Source: Microbacterium maritypicum
Lineage (GTDB): Bacteria; Actinomycetota; Actinomycetes; Actinomycetales; Microbacteriaceae
NCBI RefSeq assembly: GCF_041529975.1
Contig: NZ_CP168030.1
Span: forward strand, 2,852,001 to 2,916,000
Length of the DNA: 64,000 bases
Direction of reading: 5' to 3'
The translations under genes were made by a program, and so were the position numbers. Below, one piece after another: positions 29,301 through 38,039 of the stretch; the stretch's first letter is position 1; every line of letters starts with the position of its first letter. The notes under the pieces are model-generated. The model made no database searches. It saw only the letters and a program-made list of their open reading frames with translations, and was not told where the DNA came from.

Positions 29301-29463
29301 ACTCTCTCACCCCCGCGTCGATCGGTGCGTGCCGACCTGCGTACCTGCTGGATCTGCACCCCCCGGTGCGTACTTCGAGGGTAAGCGAATTCATCGAACG
29401 CCCTGACCAATCCGGGGAACGGCGCGGAAACGGCCGATAACGATTTGGTCACACCGGATACGA

Positions 29464-29504
29464 CGGAACCCGGGCCCATCCACGACGGACGGACCCGGGT
29501 TCCG
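29464..29504 (-). terminator. Terminator downstream of pnp
   Basis: Inverted repeat CGGAACCCGGG / CCCGGGTTCCG at 29464-29474 and 29494-29504 with a 19-base loop, starting 15 bases beyond the pnp stop. No strong T run follows. The remaining intergenic bases, 29301-29463, show no gene. Confidence 0.7.
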
Positions 29505-29519
29505 GTTCGATCTCTGCGC

Positions 29520-31796
29520 TTACTCGGCGGCCGCGTCTTCGGCGGGCGCTGCCTCAGCGGCGGCAGCATCGTCGAGAACGGGCTCGAGCGAAAGCTTGCC
29601 GCGGTCGTCGATCTTCGTGATCTTGACGAGGATCTTCTGACCGACCGACAGCACGTCGTCGACGTTCTCCACACGCTTGCCACCGGCGAGCTTGCGCACC
29701 TCGGTGACGTGCAGCAGGCCGTCCTTGCCCGGGAGCAGCGAGATGAACGCACCGAAGGTGGCGATCTTCACGACGGTGCCGAGGAACTGCTCCCCGATCT
29801 CCGGGTTGGTGGGGTTGGCGATCGCGTTGACCTGGGCGCGAGCGGCCTCGGCCGCGGGTCCGTCGGTCGCACCGATGTAGACGGTGCCGTCCTCTTCGAT
29901 GGAGATCTGCGCGCCGGTCTCGTCCTGGATCGCGTTGATCGTCTTGCCCTTCGGGCCGATCAGCTCACCGATCTTGTCGACCGGGATCTGCACGCTGATG
30001 ACGCGCGGCGCGGTGGGAGCCATCTCGTCAGGTGCGTCGATCGCAGCGTTCAGGACGTTGAGGATCGTGAGGCGAGCCTCGCGAGCCTGCGTCAGCGCGC
30101 CCGTGAGCACCGACGTCGGGATGCCGTCGAGCTTCGTGTCGAGCTGGATCGCCGTGACGAAGTCACTCGTTCCCGCGACCTTGAAGTCCATGTCACCGAG
30201 AGCGTCTTCCGCGCCGAGGATGTCGGTCAGCGCCGCGTAGCGGGTCTCACCGTTGACCTCGTCGGAGACGAGACCCATCGCGATACCGGCGACGGGGGCG
30301 CGCAACGGCACACCCGCGTTCAGCAGCGACAGGGTCGACGCGCACACGGAGCCCATCGACGTCGAGCCGTTGGAGCTCAGCGCCTCGGACACCTGACGGA
30401 TCGCGTACGGGAACTCCTCGCGGCTCGGCAGCACCGGCACGAGCGCGCGCTCGGCGAGGAAGCCGTGCCCGATCTCGCGACGCTTCGGCGAACCGACACG
30501 GCCGGTCTCACCGGTCGAGTAGGGCGGGAAGTTGTAGTGGTGCATGTAGCGCTTGCTCGTGACCGGTGACAGCGAGTCGATCTGCTGCTCCATCTTGAGC
30601 ATGTTCAGCGTGGTGACACCCAGGATCTGAGTCTCGCCGCGCTGGAAGACCGCGGAGCCGTGCACGCGCGGGATGACCTGCACCTCGGCGTCGAGCGGGC
30701 GGATGTCCGCGAGCCCACGGCCGTCGATGCGAGCGCCCTCGGTGAGGATGCGACCACGGACGATCTTCTTGGTGACCGACTTGTACGCCGCGGAGAACTC
30801 GAGCGGAGCCGCAGCCGGGAGCGAACCCGCCTCGGTGGCCTCGATGAGCTCGGCCTTGACGCGGTCCTTGATCGCGTCGTCAGCGGTCTGACGCTCGACC
30901 TTGTCGGCGATCTGGTAGACACCGACGAGCTCGTCGTAGGAGCGGCCGGCGACGAAGTCGTAGACCTCCTGGCTGTACGCCGGGAAGACCGGGTAGACGC
31001 CCGGCTCCTTCGATGCGGTCGCAGCGAGCTCGGCCTGAGCCTTGACGAGCTGAGCGATGAACGGCTTCGAGGCCTCGAGGCCCTGGGCCACGACCTCTTC
31101 GTTCGGCTTCGTGGCGCCGGCCTTGATCAGGTTCCAGCTGCCCTCGGTCGCCTCGGCCTCGACCATCATGATGGCGACGTCTTCCGTGCCATCGGCCTTG
31201 GTGACGACACGACCGGCGACGATCAGGTCGAACACGGCCTCCGAGACCTGCTCAGCGGTCGGGAACGCGACCCACTGGTCGTCGTTCTGGCCGTTGCCCG
31301 GGATGAACGCGAGGCGCACACCGGCGACGGGGCCGGAGAACGGAAGACCCGAGATCTGCGTGGACGCCGACGCGGCGTTGATCGCGAGAGCGTCGTAGAA
31401 CTCGCCCGGAGCGATCGACATGACGGTGATGACGACCTGGACCTCGTTGCGCAGGCCGTCGACGAACGACGGGCGCAGCGGACGGTCGATCAGACGGCAG
31501 ACGAGGATCGCCTCCGTGGAGGGACGGCCCTCGCGACGGAAGAACGAGCCGGGGATCTTGCCGGCAGCGTAGGAGCGCTCCTCGACGTCGACCGTCAGCG
31601 GGAAGAAGTCGAAGCCCTCGCGCGGGTGCTTGCCTGCGCTGGTGGCCGAGAGGAGCATGGTCTCGCCGTCGAGGTACGCGGCGACTGCGCCCTGAGCCTG
31701 CTGCGCGAGGCGGCCGGTCTCGAAGCGGATGGTGCGGGTGCCGAAGCGGCCGTTGTCGAGAACGGCCTCGGTGGCGGTGATTTCAGGACCTTCCAA
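29520..31796 (-). CDS. pnp: Polynucleotide phosphorylase
   Basis: A phosphorolytic 3'-5' exoribonuclease and polymerase; actinobacterial members were also called guanosine pentaphosphate synthetases. It is 758 aa with two RNase PH domains (second one near [15 protein letters not shown]), a KH domain ([19 protein letters not shown]) and a C-terminal S1 domain ([26 protein letters not shown]). The start is a TTG at 31796, preceded by AAGGAGAG at five-base spacing; homologues begin with the same [19 protein letters not shown] block. rpsO, normally the upstream neighbour, is about 29 kb away. Confidence 0.97.
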   Translation of the reverse strand: MEGPEITATEAVLDNGRFGTRTIRFETGRLAQQAQGAVAAYLDGETMLLSATSAGKHPREGFDFFPLTVDVEERSYAAGKIPGSFFRREGRPSTEAILVCRLIDRPLRPSFVDGLRNEVQVVITVMSIAPGEFYDALAINAASASTQISGLPFSGPVAGVRLAFIPGNGQNDDQWVAFPTAEQVSEAVFDLIVAGRVVTKADGTEDVAIMMVEAEATEGSWNLIKAGATKPNEEVVAQGLEASKPFIAQLVKAQAELAATASKEPGVYPVFPAYSQEVYDFVAGRSYDELVGVYQIADKVERQTADDAIKDRVKAELIEATEAGSLPAAAPLEFSAAYKSVTKKIVRGRILTEGARIDGRGLADIRPLDAEVQVIPRVHGSAVFQRGETQILGVTTLNMLKMEQQIDSLSPVTSKRYMHHYNFPPYSTGETGRVGSPKRREIGHGFLAERALVPVLPSREEFPYAIRQVSEALSSNGSTSMGSVCASTLSLLNAGVPLRAPVAGIAMGLVSDEVNGETRYAALTDILGAEDALGDMDFKVAGTSDFVTAIQLDTKLDGIPTSVLTGALTQAREARLTILNVLNAAIDAPDEMAPTAPRVISVQIPVDKIGELIGPKGKTINAIQDETGAQISIEEDGTVYIGATDGPAAEAARAQVNAIANPTNPEIGEQFLGTVVKIATFGAFISLLPGKDGLLHVTEVRKLAGGKRVENVDDVLSVGQKILVKITKIDDRGKLSLEPVLDDAAAAEAAPAEDAAAE

Positions 31797-32157
31797 GAGG
31801 TCTCTCCTTCTTTGTTTAGACTCGCGAGTCCATGTGACGCGCGAGCGTGTTCAAAGGAGCGGAACGGAAGGGTTCGGGCGCGCGGGCATTCCCGCGAATG
31901 TCGCCTGCGCTGGCCACCAGTAGAAAGCCACCCGACATGTCCTGCCGAGGAACCCACCACAGGGGACCAGCTTCTCCGCCGCTCGCTCCATGAGTCGATA
32001 TTCGATTGTGCGGTTGACACACGTCAACCTCATCCACCCTACCAGCGGACTCCGCAAAACCCACGTCGCCGCAGCGGCGCGGAGTGGACAGGCACCGGCC
32101 ACGGAACGTTCACCGCGCGGATGCCACACCGTGGCGGAAGTCCGTTGTGCTGTCTCC
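31797..32157. promoter_or_regulatory. pnp/ugd intergenic region with leader hairpins
   Basis: This 361-base gap has no convincing gene. Three symmetric elements are visible: the perfect 12-base palindrome GACTCGCGAGTC at 31819-31830, just before the pnp ribosome-binding site; a hairpin CGCGGG-CATT-CCCGCG at 31881-31896; and GGTTGAC-ACAC-GTCAACC at 32012-32029. The first two would lie in the pnp 5' leader. pnp leaders are known sites of RNase III/PNPase autoregulation in enteric bacteria; a similar role here is inference. Confidence 0.5.
32012..32029. promoter_or_regulatory. 18-base inverted repeat, possible operator
   Basis: GGTTGAC and GTCAACC, seven-base perfect arms around ACAC, lie midway between the divergent pnp (minus) and nucleotide-sugar dehydrogenase (plus) genes. 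Each arm contains a TTGAC that could double as a -35 element on its strand. No cognate regulator is adjacent. Confidence 0.45.
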
Positions 32158-33468
32158 ATGCGCATGTCAGTGATCGGCTGCGGGTACCTCGGTGCCGTGC
32201 ACGCCGCAGCCATGGCCTCGATCGGACACGACGTCATCGGCATCGACGTCGACGAACGGAAGGTGGCCGCACTCGACGCAGGATCCGCACCGTTCTTCGA
32301 ACCGCAGCTGACGGAGCTGCTCGCCGAGGGACGAGCATCCGGTCGGCTCCGGTTCAGCAGCCGGATGGCGGATGCCGCGGGCGCGCAGGTGCACTTCCTC
32401 GCAGTGGGAACCCCGCAGATCCCCGGCGGTCACGCGGCCGACCTCCGCTACGTCGATGCGGCGATCGACGGGCTGCTCCCCCATCTCCGCCGCGGCGACG
32501 TGATCGCGGGGAAATCGACCGTGCCGGTGGGCACCGCCGCACGGCTCGCTGCGCGCGTCATCGACTCGGGCGCGACCGTGGTGTGGAACCCCGAGTTCCT
32601 TCGCGAGGGGTGGGCCGTGCACGACACGCTGACACCGGACCGGCTCGTGGTCGGCGCCGAGACGGACTCCGCGGGCACACGCGCCGTGGCGGTGCTGCGC
32701 CAGGTCTACGCGGCGGCCGTCGCGGCCGGGACGCCCTTCCTGGTCACCGACCTCGCCACGGCGGAACTGGTGAAGGGCGCCGCGAACGCCTTTCTCGCGA
32801 CCAAGATCTCGTTCATCAACGCGATGGCGGAGATCGCCGAGGCCTCCGGCGCCGACGTGGCGCTGCTCGCCGACGCTCTCGGCCACGACTCGCGGATCGG
32901 TCGGCGCTACCTCGGCGCCGGCATCGGCTTCGGCGGCGGCTGCCTGCCGAAGGACATCCGGGCATTCGCCGCCCGTGCGGAAGAGCTGGGTCGCGGCGAA
33001 GCGGTCGGGTTCCTCCACGAGGTGGACGCGATCAACCTCCGGCGCCGCGAACGGGCGGTCCGGCTCGTCGTGGACGCATTGGGCGGGCTCGTGTTCGGAC
33101 GTCGGATCGCTGTACTCGGTGCCGCGTTCAAGCCGTTCAGCGACGACATCCGCGACAGCCCCGCCCTCGACGTCGCCGTTCGGCTGCGTGGGCTCGGCGC
33201 AGACGTCGTCGTGACCGACCCCGCCGCTCTCGACAACGCCGCTGCCGCGCACCCGCAGCTGGGCTATGCGCGACACCGCGATGATGCTCTTCGGGAAGCC
33301 GATGCGGTCGTGATCGTGACCGAGTGGGACGAGTACCGTCGCGATCTCTCCCCCACGCACGCCGGCGGTCTGGTCCGCGGACGGATCATCATCGACGGAC
33401 GCAACTGCCTCGATGCGGCGGCCTGGCGTGCAGCGGGCTGGCAGTATCACGGCATGGGGCGGCGCTGA
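32158..33468 (+). CDS. UDP-glucose/GDP-mannose dehydrogenase family protein
   Basis: A 436-aa NAD-dependent nucleotide-sugar dehydrogenase, probably a UDP-glucose 6-dehydrogenase making UDP-glucuronate. The Rossmann motif GCGYLG is at 7-12, the catalytic cysteine C262 lies in GFGGGCLPKD, and the substrate Lys is in ELVKGAANAFLATK. The start at 32158 is set by the Rossmann strand; 56 upstream codons of the open frame are not protein-like. It faces the glycosyltransferase/SGNH gene, suggesting a role in cell-surface polysaccharide. Confidence 0.85.
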   Translation: MRMSVIGCGYLGAVHAAAMASIGHDVIGIDVDERKVAALDAGSAPFFEPQLTELLAEGRASGRLRFSSRMADAAGAQVHFLAVGTPQIPGGHAADLRYVDAAIDGLLPHLRRGDVIAGKSTVPVGTAARLAARVIDSGATVVWNPEFLREGWAVHDTLTPDRLVVGAETDSAGTRAVAVLRQVYAAAVAAGTPFLVTDLATAELVKGAANAFLATKISFINAMAEIAEASGADVALLADALGHDSRIGRRYLGAGIGFGGGCLPKDIRAFAARAEELGRGEAVGFLHEVDAINLRRRERAVRLVVDALGGLVFGRRIAVLGAAFKPFSDDIRDSPALDVAVRLRGLGADVVVTDPAALDNAAAAHPQLGYARHRDDALREADAVVIVTEWDEYRRDLSPTHAGGLVRGRIIIDGRNCLDAAAWRAAGWQYHGMGRR

Positions 33469-33526
33469 CCGCCTCCGCACGTCGGCGGTGGCTCGACGAG
33501 TCGACGCGTGCGCTGCGCCGAGCGGA

Positions 33527-35467
33527 TCAGCCGATGTTCGCCCACCGCGCCGCGGACGAGCGCCCGAGATAGACGTAGTCCTCATGCTTCGCCACACGAC
33601 CATCGCCCGCCGCGCGACCGTGCAGGCGGCGCCAGACCCAGGGAAGGGCGTGTCGCCGCCACCACGCGCCCGCACCGATCGGCTCGTGCTCGTGCAGGGC
33701 GGCATCGAGGATACCCAGCGCATCCGCATCGGGAACACCCAGAATCTCGGCCGCTCGATACGCCAGGAGACGATGGCCCCGGCTGCTCAGATGCACCAGA
33801 TCCTCACCCCAGTTCGGTCGCTCGGCCAGTGCCGGATGCAGGTCCGTGTCGATCAGGATCGCTCCCGTCCGCGCCGCGATCCCCGTCAACGCCGTCGCGA
33901 ACGCCGCGAAGCGCCGCGTGTAGACGGCAGCCGCCCGACGATCCGGGAGGAACGGGGTGACCAACAGCACATCCGCTCCGATCGCCCGCAGCCGCACGAC
34001 AGCGTGCTCCACCTCCGCGGCGAGCGCTGCGACGTCGACACGATGCTTCACGAGATCGTTCGCGCCGATGAGGATCGAGACGAGGTCAGGATGCAGTTCG
34101 AGCGCGCGGTCCACCTGCCATCCGGACACATCGCGCACACGTTTCGACCTGATCGCGAGGTTCGCGTAGTGGAGCCCGCCCCGCGCGGCCAGCAGCAGCG
34201 CGAGCCGATCGGCCCACCCACGCAGGCCCCCATCCGGGGCGGGATCGCACAGGCCCTCGGTGAGCGAATCCCCCAGGGCGACGAAGCGGCGCCAGCGACG
34301 CGCGGTCACCGGCGGCGGGGAATCGGGCCGGGTGACGCGGCGAGCGCGGGAGGCCGCATCCACCCGCTGCAGCAGACGCGCCTCCTCGAAGTGCCCGAGC
34401 AGCTGATCGCACACGCTCGTCCAGCTGCGACTCTGCACCGCGTCATGACCGGCTTTTCCGAACGCCCGTCGCTTTCTCGCGTCGCCTGCCAGATCGGCCA
34501 CTCGCATCCGCAGGTCGCCGAGGTCTCCTGGGCGGTACAGCCAGCCGTCGACACCCATGCGAACGAGATCGAGGGGCCCGCCGCGGCCGGTCGCGATCAC
34601 CGGGACCCCGCTGGCGTGGGCCTCCTGCAGGGTCTGCCCGAACGTCTCGCTCTCCCCGGGGTGCACGAAGACGTCGAACGACGCCATGGCCGCGGCGAGC
34701 GCAGACCCGTCGAGGTGGCCGAGGAACACGGCATCCGGGAGCAGCCCCTCCAACCGTGCTCTGCTGGGTCCGTCTCCGACGATCACCAGGCGCGCACCCG
34801 GGAGGTCGCGGAGCGCGGCGAGGTCCTCGACCTGCTTCTCCGGGGCGAGGCGGCCGACGTATCCGATCACGATCTCGGCACCCCACGCGGCGCGCAGTCC
34901 GGGATTGCGACGAGACGGTCGGAAGCGTTCCGCGTCGACTCCCCTCCCCCAGTGGCGTACACGATCCACCCCGAGTGCGGCGAGCTGCTGAGCGGAGTCC
35001 GCAGACGGAGCGAGCGTCATGGTCGCGCGTCGATGCAGGCGCGCGATGTGCGTCTGGGCGATGCCCGTGGCCGCGGCCACCCGGTAGCGCTCCGTGTAGG
35101 CCGCCACGTCGGTCTGGTAGGCGGCGACGCTGGCGACCCCGATCCGCTCGGCGGAGAGCACCCCCCGCCAACCGAGCGCGAACGGCGAGGCGAGGTGCAC
35201 GACATCCGGCTGGAAACGCCGCAGGGACGCGGCGATGCGCGGAGCGCCCGACGTGCCGACCCTGACGTTGTGGTACCCCGGAAGAGCGAGGCTCGGGATC
35301 GCTTCGATCGACACCCCATGCACCTCCCCGGGGATCCCGACTGCGGCGGGGGCGATCACGTGGGCATCGTGGCCGTGTTGCTCGAGGTGACGCAGGATCT
35401 GCAGCACCGACCCGGTGACACCGTTCATGTGGGGAAGGAAGGACTCCGTGACGATCGCTACTCTCAC
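33527..35467 (-). CDS. GT4 glycosyltransferase fused to SGNH hydrolase
   Basis: A 646-aa two-domain protein. Residues 1 to about 370 are a GT4 glycosyltransferase (PimB/MgtA-like): IVTESFLPHMNGVT at the start, IGYVGRLAPEKQV, and the donor-binding E-x7-E in ESETFGQTLQE (E274, E282). Residues about 394-600 are an SGNH/GDSL hydrolase: GDS at 399-401, GAND at 468-471 and the Asp/His pair D556-H559. Between them is a short Arg/Pro linker. The same frame runs through without a stop. The GTG start at 35467 is chosen from the strand RVAIVTES. It may add and trim a sugar or acyl group on an envelope glycan or glycolipid. Confidence 0.85.
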   Translation of the reverse strand: MRVAIVTESFLPHMNGVTGSVLQILRHLEQHGHDAHVIAPAAVGIPGEVHGVSIEAIPSLALPGYHNVRVGTSGAPRIAASLRRFQPDVVHLASPFALGWRGVLSAERIGVASVAAYQTDVAAYTERYRVAAATGIAQTHIARLHRRATMTLAPSADSAQQLAALGVDRVRHWGRGVDAERFRPSRRNPGLRAAWGAEIVIGYVGRLAPEKQVEDLAALRDLPGARLVIVGDGPSRARLEGLLPDAVFLGHLDGSALAAAMASFDVFVHPGESETFGQTLQEAHASGVPVIATGRGGPLDLVRMGVDGWLYRPGDLGDLRMRVADLAGDARKRRAFGKAGHDAVQSRSWTSVCDQLLGHFEEARLLQRVDAASRARRVTRPDSPPPVTARRWRRFVALGDSLTEGLCDPAPDGGLRGWADRLALLLAARGGLHYANLAIRSKRVRDVSGWQVDRALELHPDLVSILIGANDLVKHRVDVAALAAEVEHAVVRLRAIGADVLLVTPFLPDRRAAAVYTRRFAAFATALTGIAARTGAILIDTDLHPALAERPNWGEDLVHLSSRGHRLLAYRAAEILGVPDADALGILDAALHEHEPIGAGAWWRRHALPWVWRRLHGRAAGDGRVAKHEDYVYLGRSSAARWANIG

Positions 35468-35598
35468 AGCCTCAGGATGACCGAGCGTCGCGGGCGCACG
35501 CCTCGGAAACGGCCCGCAGCACCGGATGTTCACCGGATGCTGGACGGCGGGTCACCGGCTATGCGCTCTTTGGTTCCCGTTCACTCTCTGCAGGCACA

Positions 35599-36192
35599 GT
35601 GGGAGACGTGACGACGGATCTGCTCGCCGAATCCCTCACCGGGCCGTGGAGCCTGGCGCTGATGGGCCTGCTCGTGCTCGGGGACGCCTTCTTCGTCGTC
35701 GTGCCGGGTGAGATCGCGGTGACCGCGCTCGGAGCGCTGGCGGTGACCACCGGAGCCCCGCCGCTCTGGGCGGTCGTCGTCTGCGCCGCGGCAGCCGCGA
35801 CCGTGGGAGACGCCTGCTGCTATCTCGTCGGCCGGACCGTCGGCGTCGATCGGTGGCGGTGGATGAGGGCGCCTCGGGTGCAGCAGGCATTGGGTTGGGC
35901 ACGGCACCGGTTGGACACGGGGACGGCCACCGTGCTCTTCACGGCCCGATTCGTGCCCTTCGCCCGGCTGGCGATCAACCTCGTGGCCGGGGCGTCGCGC
36001 ATCCATCCGCCTCGCTACCTCGCTCTGGTCGCACTGGCCGCGACCGGTTGGGCGCTCTACCAGGCGGCAGTGGGCGCCACGATCGCCGCCATCCTGCCGG
36101 GCGGGCCGGTGATCGCCGTTCCGGTGTCGATCGTCGTCGCGCTGGGGCTGGGCGTGCTGCTCGATCGCCTCAGTCGGCGCACGGGAGGGTGA
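35599..36192 (+). CDS. DedA-family membrane protein
   Basis: A 197-aa DedA/SNARE-associated-family protein with about five hydrophobic helices. It shows the early Glu in VVPGEIAV, GDACCYLVGR and the FTARFVPFARLAINLVAGAS motif with its conserved arginines. Characterised members move polyprenyl-phosphate or phospholipids across the membrane, which would fit the envelope genes beside it. The start is GTG at 35599; a GTG at 35608 is equally possible. The 131-base divergent region before it shows no clear promoter. Confidence 0.82.
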   Translation: MGDVTTDLLAESLTGPWSLALMGLLVLGDAFFVVVPGEIAVTALGALAVTTGAPPLWAVVVCAAAAATVGDACCYLVGRTVGVDRWRWMRAPRVQQALGWARHRLDTGTATVLFTARFVPFARLAINLVAGASRIHPPRYLALVALAATGWALYQAAVGATIAAILPGGPVIAVPVSIVVALGLGVLLDRLSRRTGG

Positions 36193-36223
36193 CCTGCCGC
36201 AGCCGGTGCTCTAGGCTCGGGGC

Positions 36224-36400
36224 ATGAGCACCGAAGAAGGCGCCTCCTCCTCTGAGGAGATGAAGCGCAAGTTCAAGGAAGCGCTCGAGAAGAAGAACGC
36301 GCACCACCGGCAGGGCGAGGCGCACCTGGATGGCGACTCCGCCGTGCACAGTGCGAACGCCCCGCAGACCCGGCGCGAGTTCCGACGCAAGAGCGGTTGA
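36224..36400 (+). CDS. DUF5302 small protein
   Basis: A 58-aa protein beginning MSTEEGASSSEEMKRKFKEA and ending RREFRRKSG: an acidic start, a charged helix (KRKFKEALEKK) and a basic end, matching DUF5302, a small actinobacterial family of unknown function. The ATG lies six bases after TAGGCT (36212-36217), so the mRNA is probably leaderless. A strong hairpin follows the stop by seven bases, consistent with a self-contained small transcript. Confidence 0.8.
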   Translation: MSTEEGASSSEEMKRKFKEALEKKNAHHRQGEAHLDGDSAVHSANAPQTRREFRRKSG

Positions 36401-36406
36401 CCGCGC

Positions 36407-36442
36407 GGATGCGGGAGCCCGTTCATCCGGACTCCCGCATCC
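36407..36442. terminator. Bidirectional terminator
   Basis: GGATGCGGGAG / CTCCCGCATCC, eleven-base perfect arms at 36407-36417 and 36432-36442, between the convergent DUF5302 gene and dctA. Confidence 0.8.
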
Positions 36443-36454
36443 CTCACCCGCTCG

Positions 36455-37894
36455 TCAGCTGCGTTCGGCTCGCGCCCTGGCCCGCTCCTCCTTCGCCGCC
36501 ATCTCCGTCACTGCCGCCTCCCGCAGTTCCTGCACATCCGCGCCCTGCGGTGCATCCGCATTCCCGTGCGCGTCGACGCCGTCGAGCAGTGACTCGTCGA
36601 AGGGGAGTTCGCCGCTCAGCACCCGTCGCACGCGGTCGCGGTCGATCTGCTTCGTCCAGGTACCGATCAGGAGGGTCGCGACGGCGTTGCCGGTGAAGTT
36701 CGTCAGAGCTCGTCCCTCCGACATGAAGCGGTCGATGCCGACGATCACGCCCACCCCGTCGACGAGGTCGGGGCGATACGCCTGCAGACCCCCGGCGAGT
36801 GTCGCCAGCCCCGCACCGGTCACTCCGGCAGCCCCCTTGCTGGCGATGATCATGAACACGAGCAGGCCGATCTGTTCGCCGATCGACATCGGCTGCCCCA
36901 TCCCCGTGGCGATGAACAGCGATGCCATCGTCAGGTAGATCGCCGTTCCGTCGAGGTTGAACGAGTACCCGGTGGGCACCGTGATGCCGACGACGGGCTT
37001 GGAGACGCCGACGAACTCCATCTTCGCGATCAGGCGAGGGAGGGCGGATTCCGACGAGGACGTGCCGACGATGAGCAGGTACTCCCGCGCGAGGTACTTC
37101 ATGAGAGCGAAGATGTTCACCCGCGTCACCGCCCACAGCATCACACCGAGGATCACGACGATGAACAGGATGCACGTGATGTAGAACGCGACCATCAGCG
37201 TCCCGAGACTCCAGATCGCCGCCACACCGGTCTTGCCCACCACCGCGGCGATCGCTCCGAACGCGCCGATCGGTGCGAGCCAGAGGATCATCCCGAGGAT
37301 GCGGAAGACGAGCTTCTGCAGCTGCTTGACCGCCTCCATGATGGGGGCGCCGCGCTCGCCGAGTCCCTGCAGCGCGAAACCGACGAGCAGTGCGATGAAC
37401 AGCACCTGCAGCACGCTCTCCCCCGTGAAGGCCGAGAAGAAAGTGGTCGGGATGATGCCGAGGATGAACTCCTGCGTCGTCTTGGCCTCTGCCTCGACCA
37501 CGTCATAGGTCGAAGACGCCATATCGAGGCCCGCGCCCGGGTGGATGATGTTCCCGACGACGAGTCCGATCGCCAGCGCGAACGTCGACATCACCATGAA
37601 GTAGAGGAGCGCGAGTCCGCCGATCTTGCCGACCGTGGCCGCTTTGGCGATGGAACCGACGCCCACGACGATCGTGCAGAAGATGATCGGGGCGATCATC
37701 ATCTTGATCAGGGCGACGAAGCCGGTGCCCAGCGCTTCGAACCCTCGGCCCACCTCCGGCCAGATGAGCCCGACCGCCGCGCCGAGCACGACGGCGATCA
37801 GCACGGACACATACAGCCAGGTGTGCCGGTCCCACGCGTGCTTCCCTCGTCGCCAGTTGAACTTCGGCAGTGCGAATCCCGTTGTGAGCGCCAC
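36455..37894 (-). CDS. dctA: Dicarboxylate:cation symporter
   Basis: A 479-aa DAACS-family transporter importing C4-dicarboxylates with protons or sodium. It shows the substrate/cation motifs SSSESALPRL (serine-rich hairpin), TVPTGYSFNLDGTAIYLT and the ASKGAAGVTGAGL hairpin, plus about eight helices. The GTG start at 37894 has GAGGAGGAA just before it. It is divergent from a CitA/DcuS-type two-component system at 38040, the usual regulator of such transporters, so dicarboxylate-induced expression is likely. Confidence 0.92.
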   Translation of the reverse strand: MALTTGFALPKFNWRRGKHAWDRHTWLYVSVLIAVVLGAAVGLIWPEVGRGFEALGTGFVALIKMMIAPIIFCTIVVGVGSIAKAATVGKIGGLALLYFMVMSTFALAIGLVVGNIIHPGAGLDMASSTYDVVEAEAKTTQEFILGIIPTTFFSAFTGESVLQVLFIALLVGFALQGLGERGAPIMEAVKQLQKLVFRILGMILWLAPIGAFGAIAAVVGKTGVAAIWSLGTLMVAFYITCILFIVVILGVMLWAVTRVNIFALMKYLAREYLLIVGTSSSESALPRLIAKMEFVGVSKPVVGITVPTGYSFNLDGTAIYLTMASLFIATGMGQPMSIGEQIGLLVFMIIASKGAAGVTGAGLATLAGGLQAYRPDLVDGVGVIVGIDRFMSEGRALTNFTGNAVATLLIGTWTKQIDRDRVRRVLSGELPFDESLLDGVDAHGNADAPQGADVQELREAAVTEMAAKEERARARAERS

Positions 37895-38039
37895 GGCTTC
37901 CTCCTCGATCGTCGACGTCGTCGTCCGAATGGCGGCTTCTGCACCGCCGATCGGTTCCCACGGTGATCCACCTCCCGCCGCAGCGCGAGTTGTGGTCGTA
38001 TTGGTCACGGCACCTGACCATCGACGATCGGAGCAGGCG

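Noticed and set aside
30660..33284. An 874-codon plus-strand open frame
   Set aside because: Antisense to pnp and then out of frame through the nucleotide-sugar dehydrogenase gene; no recognisable motif.
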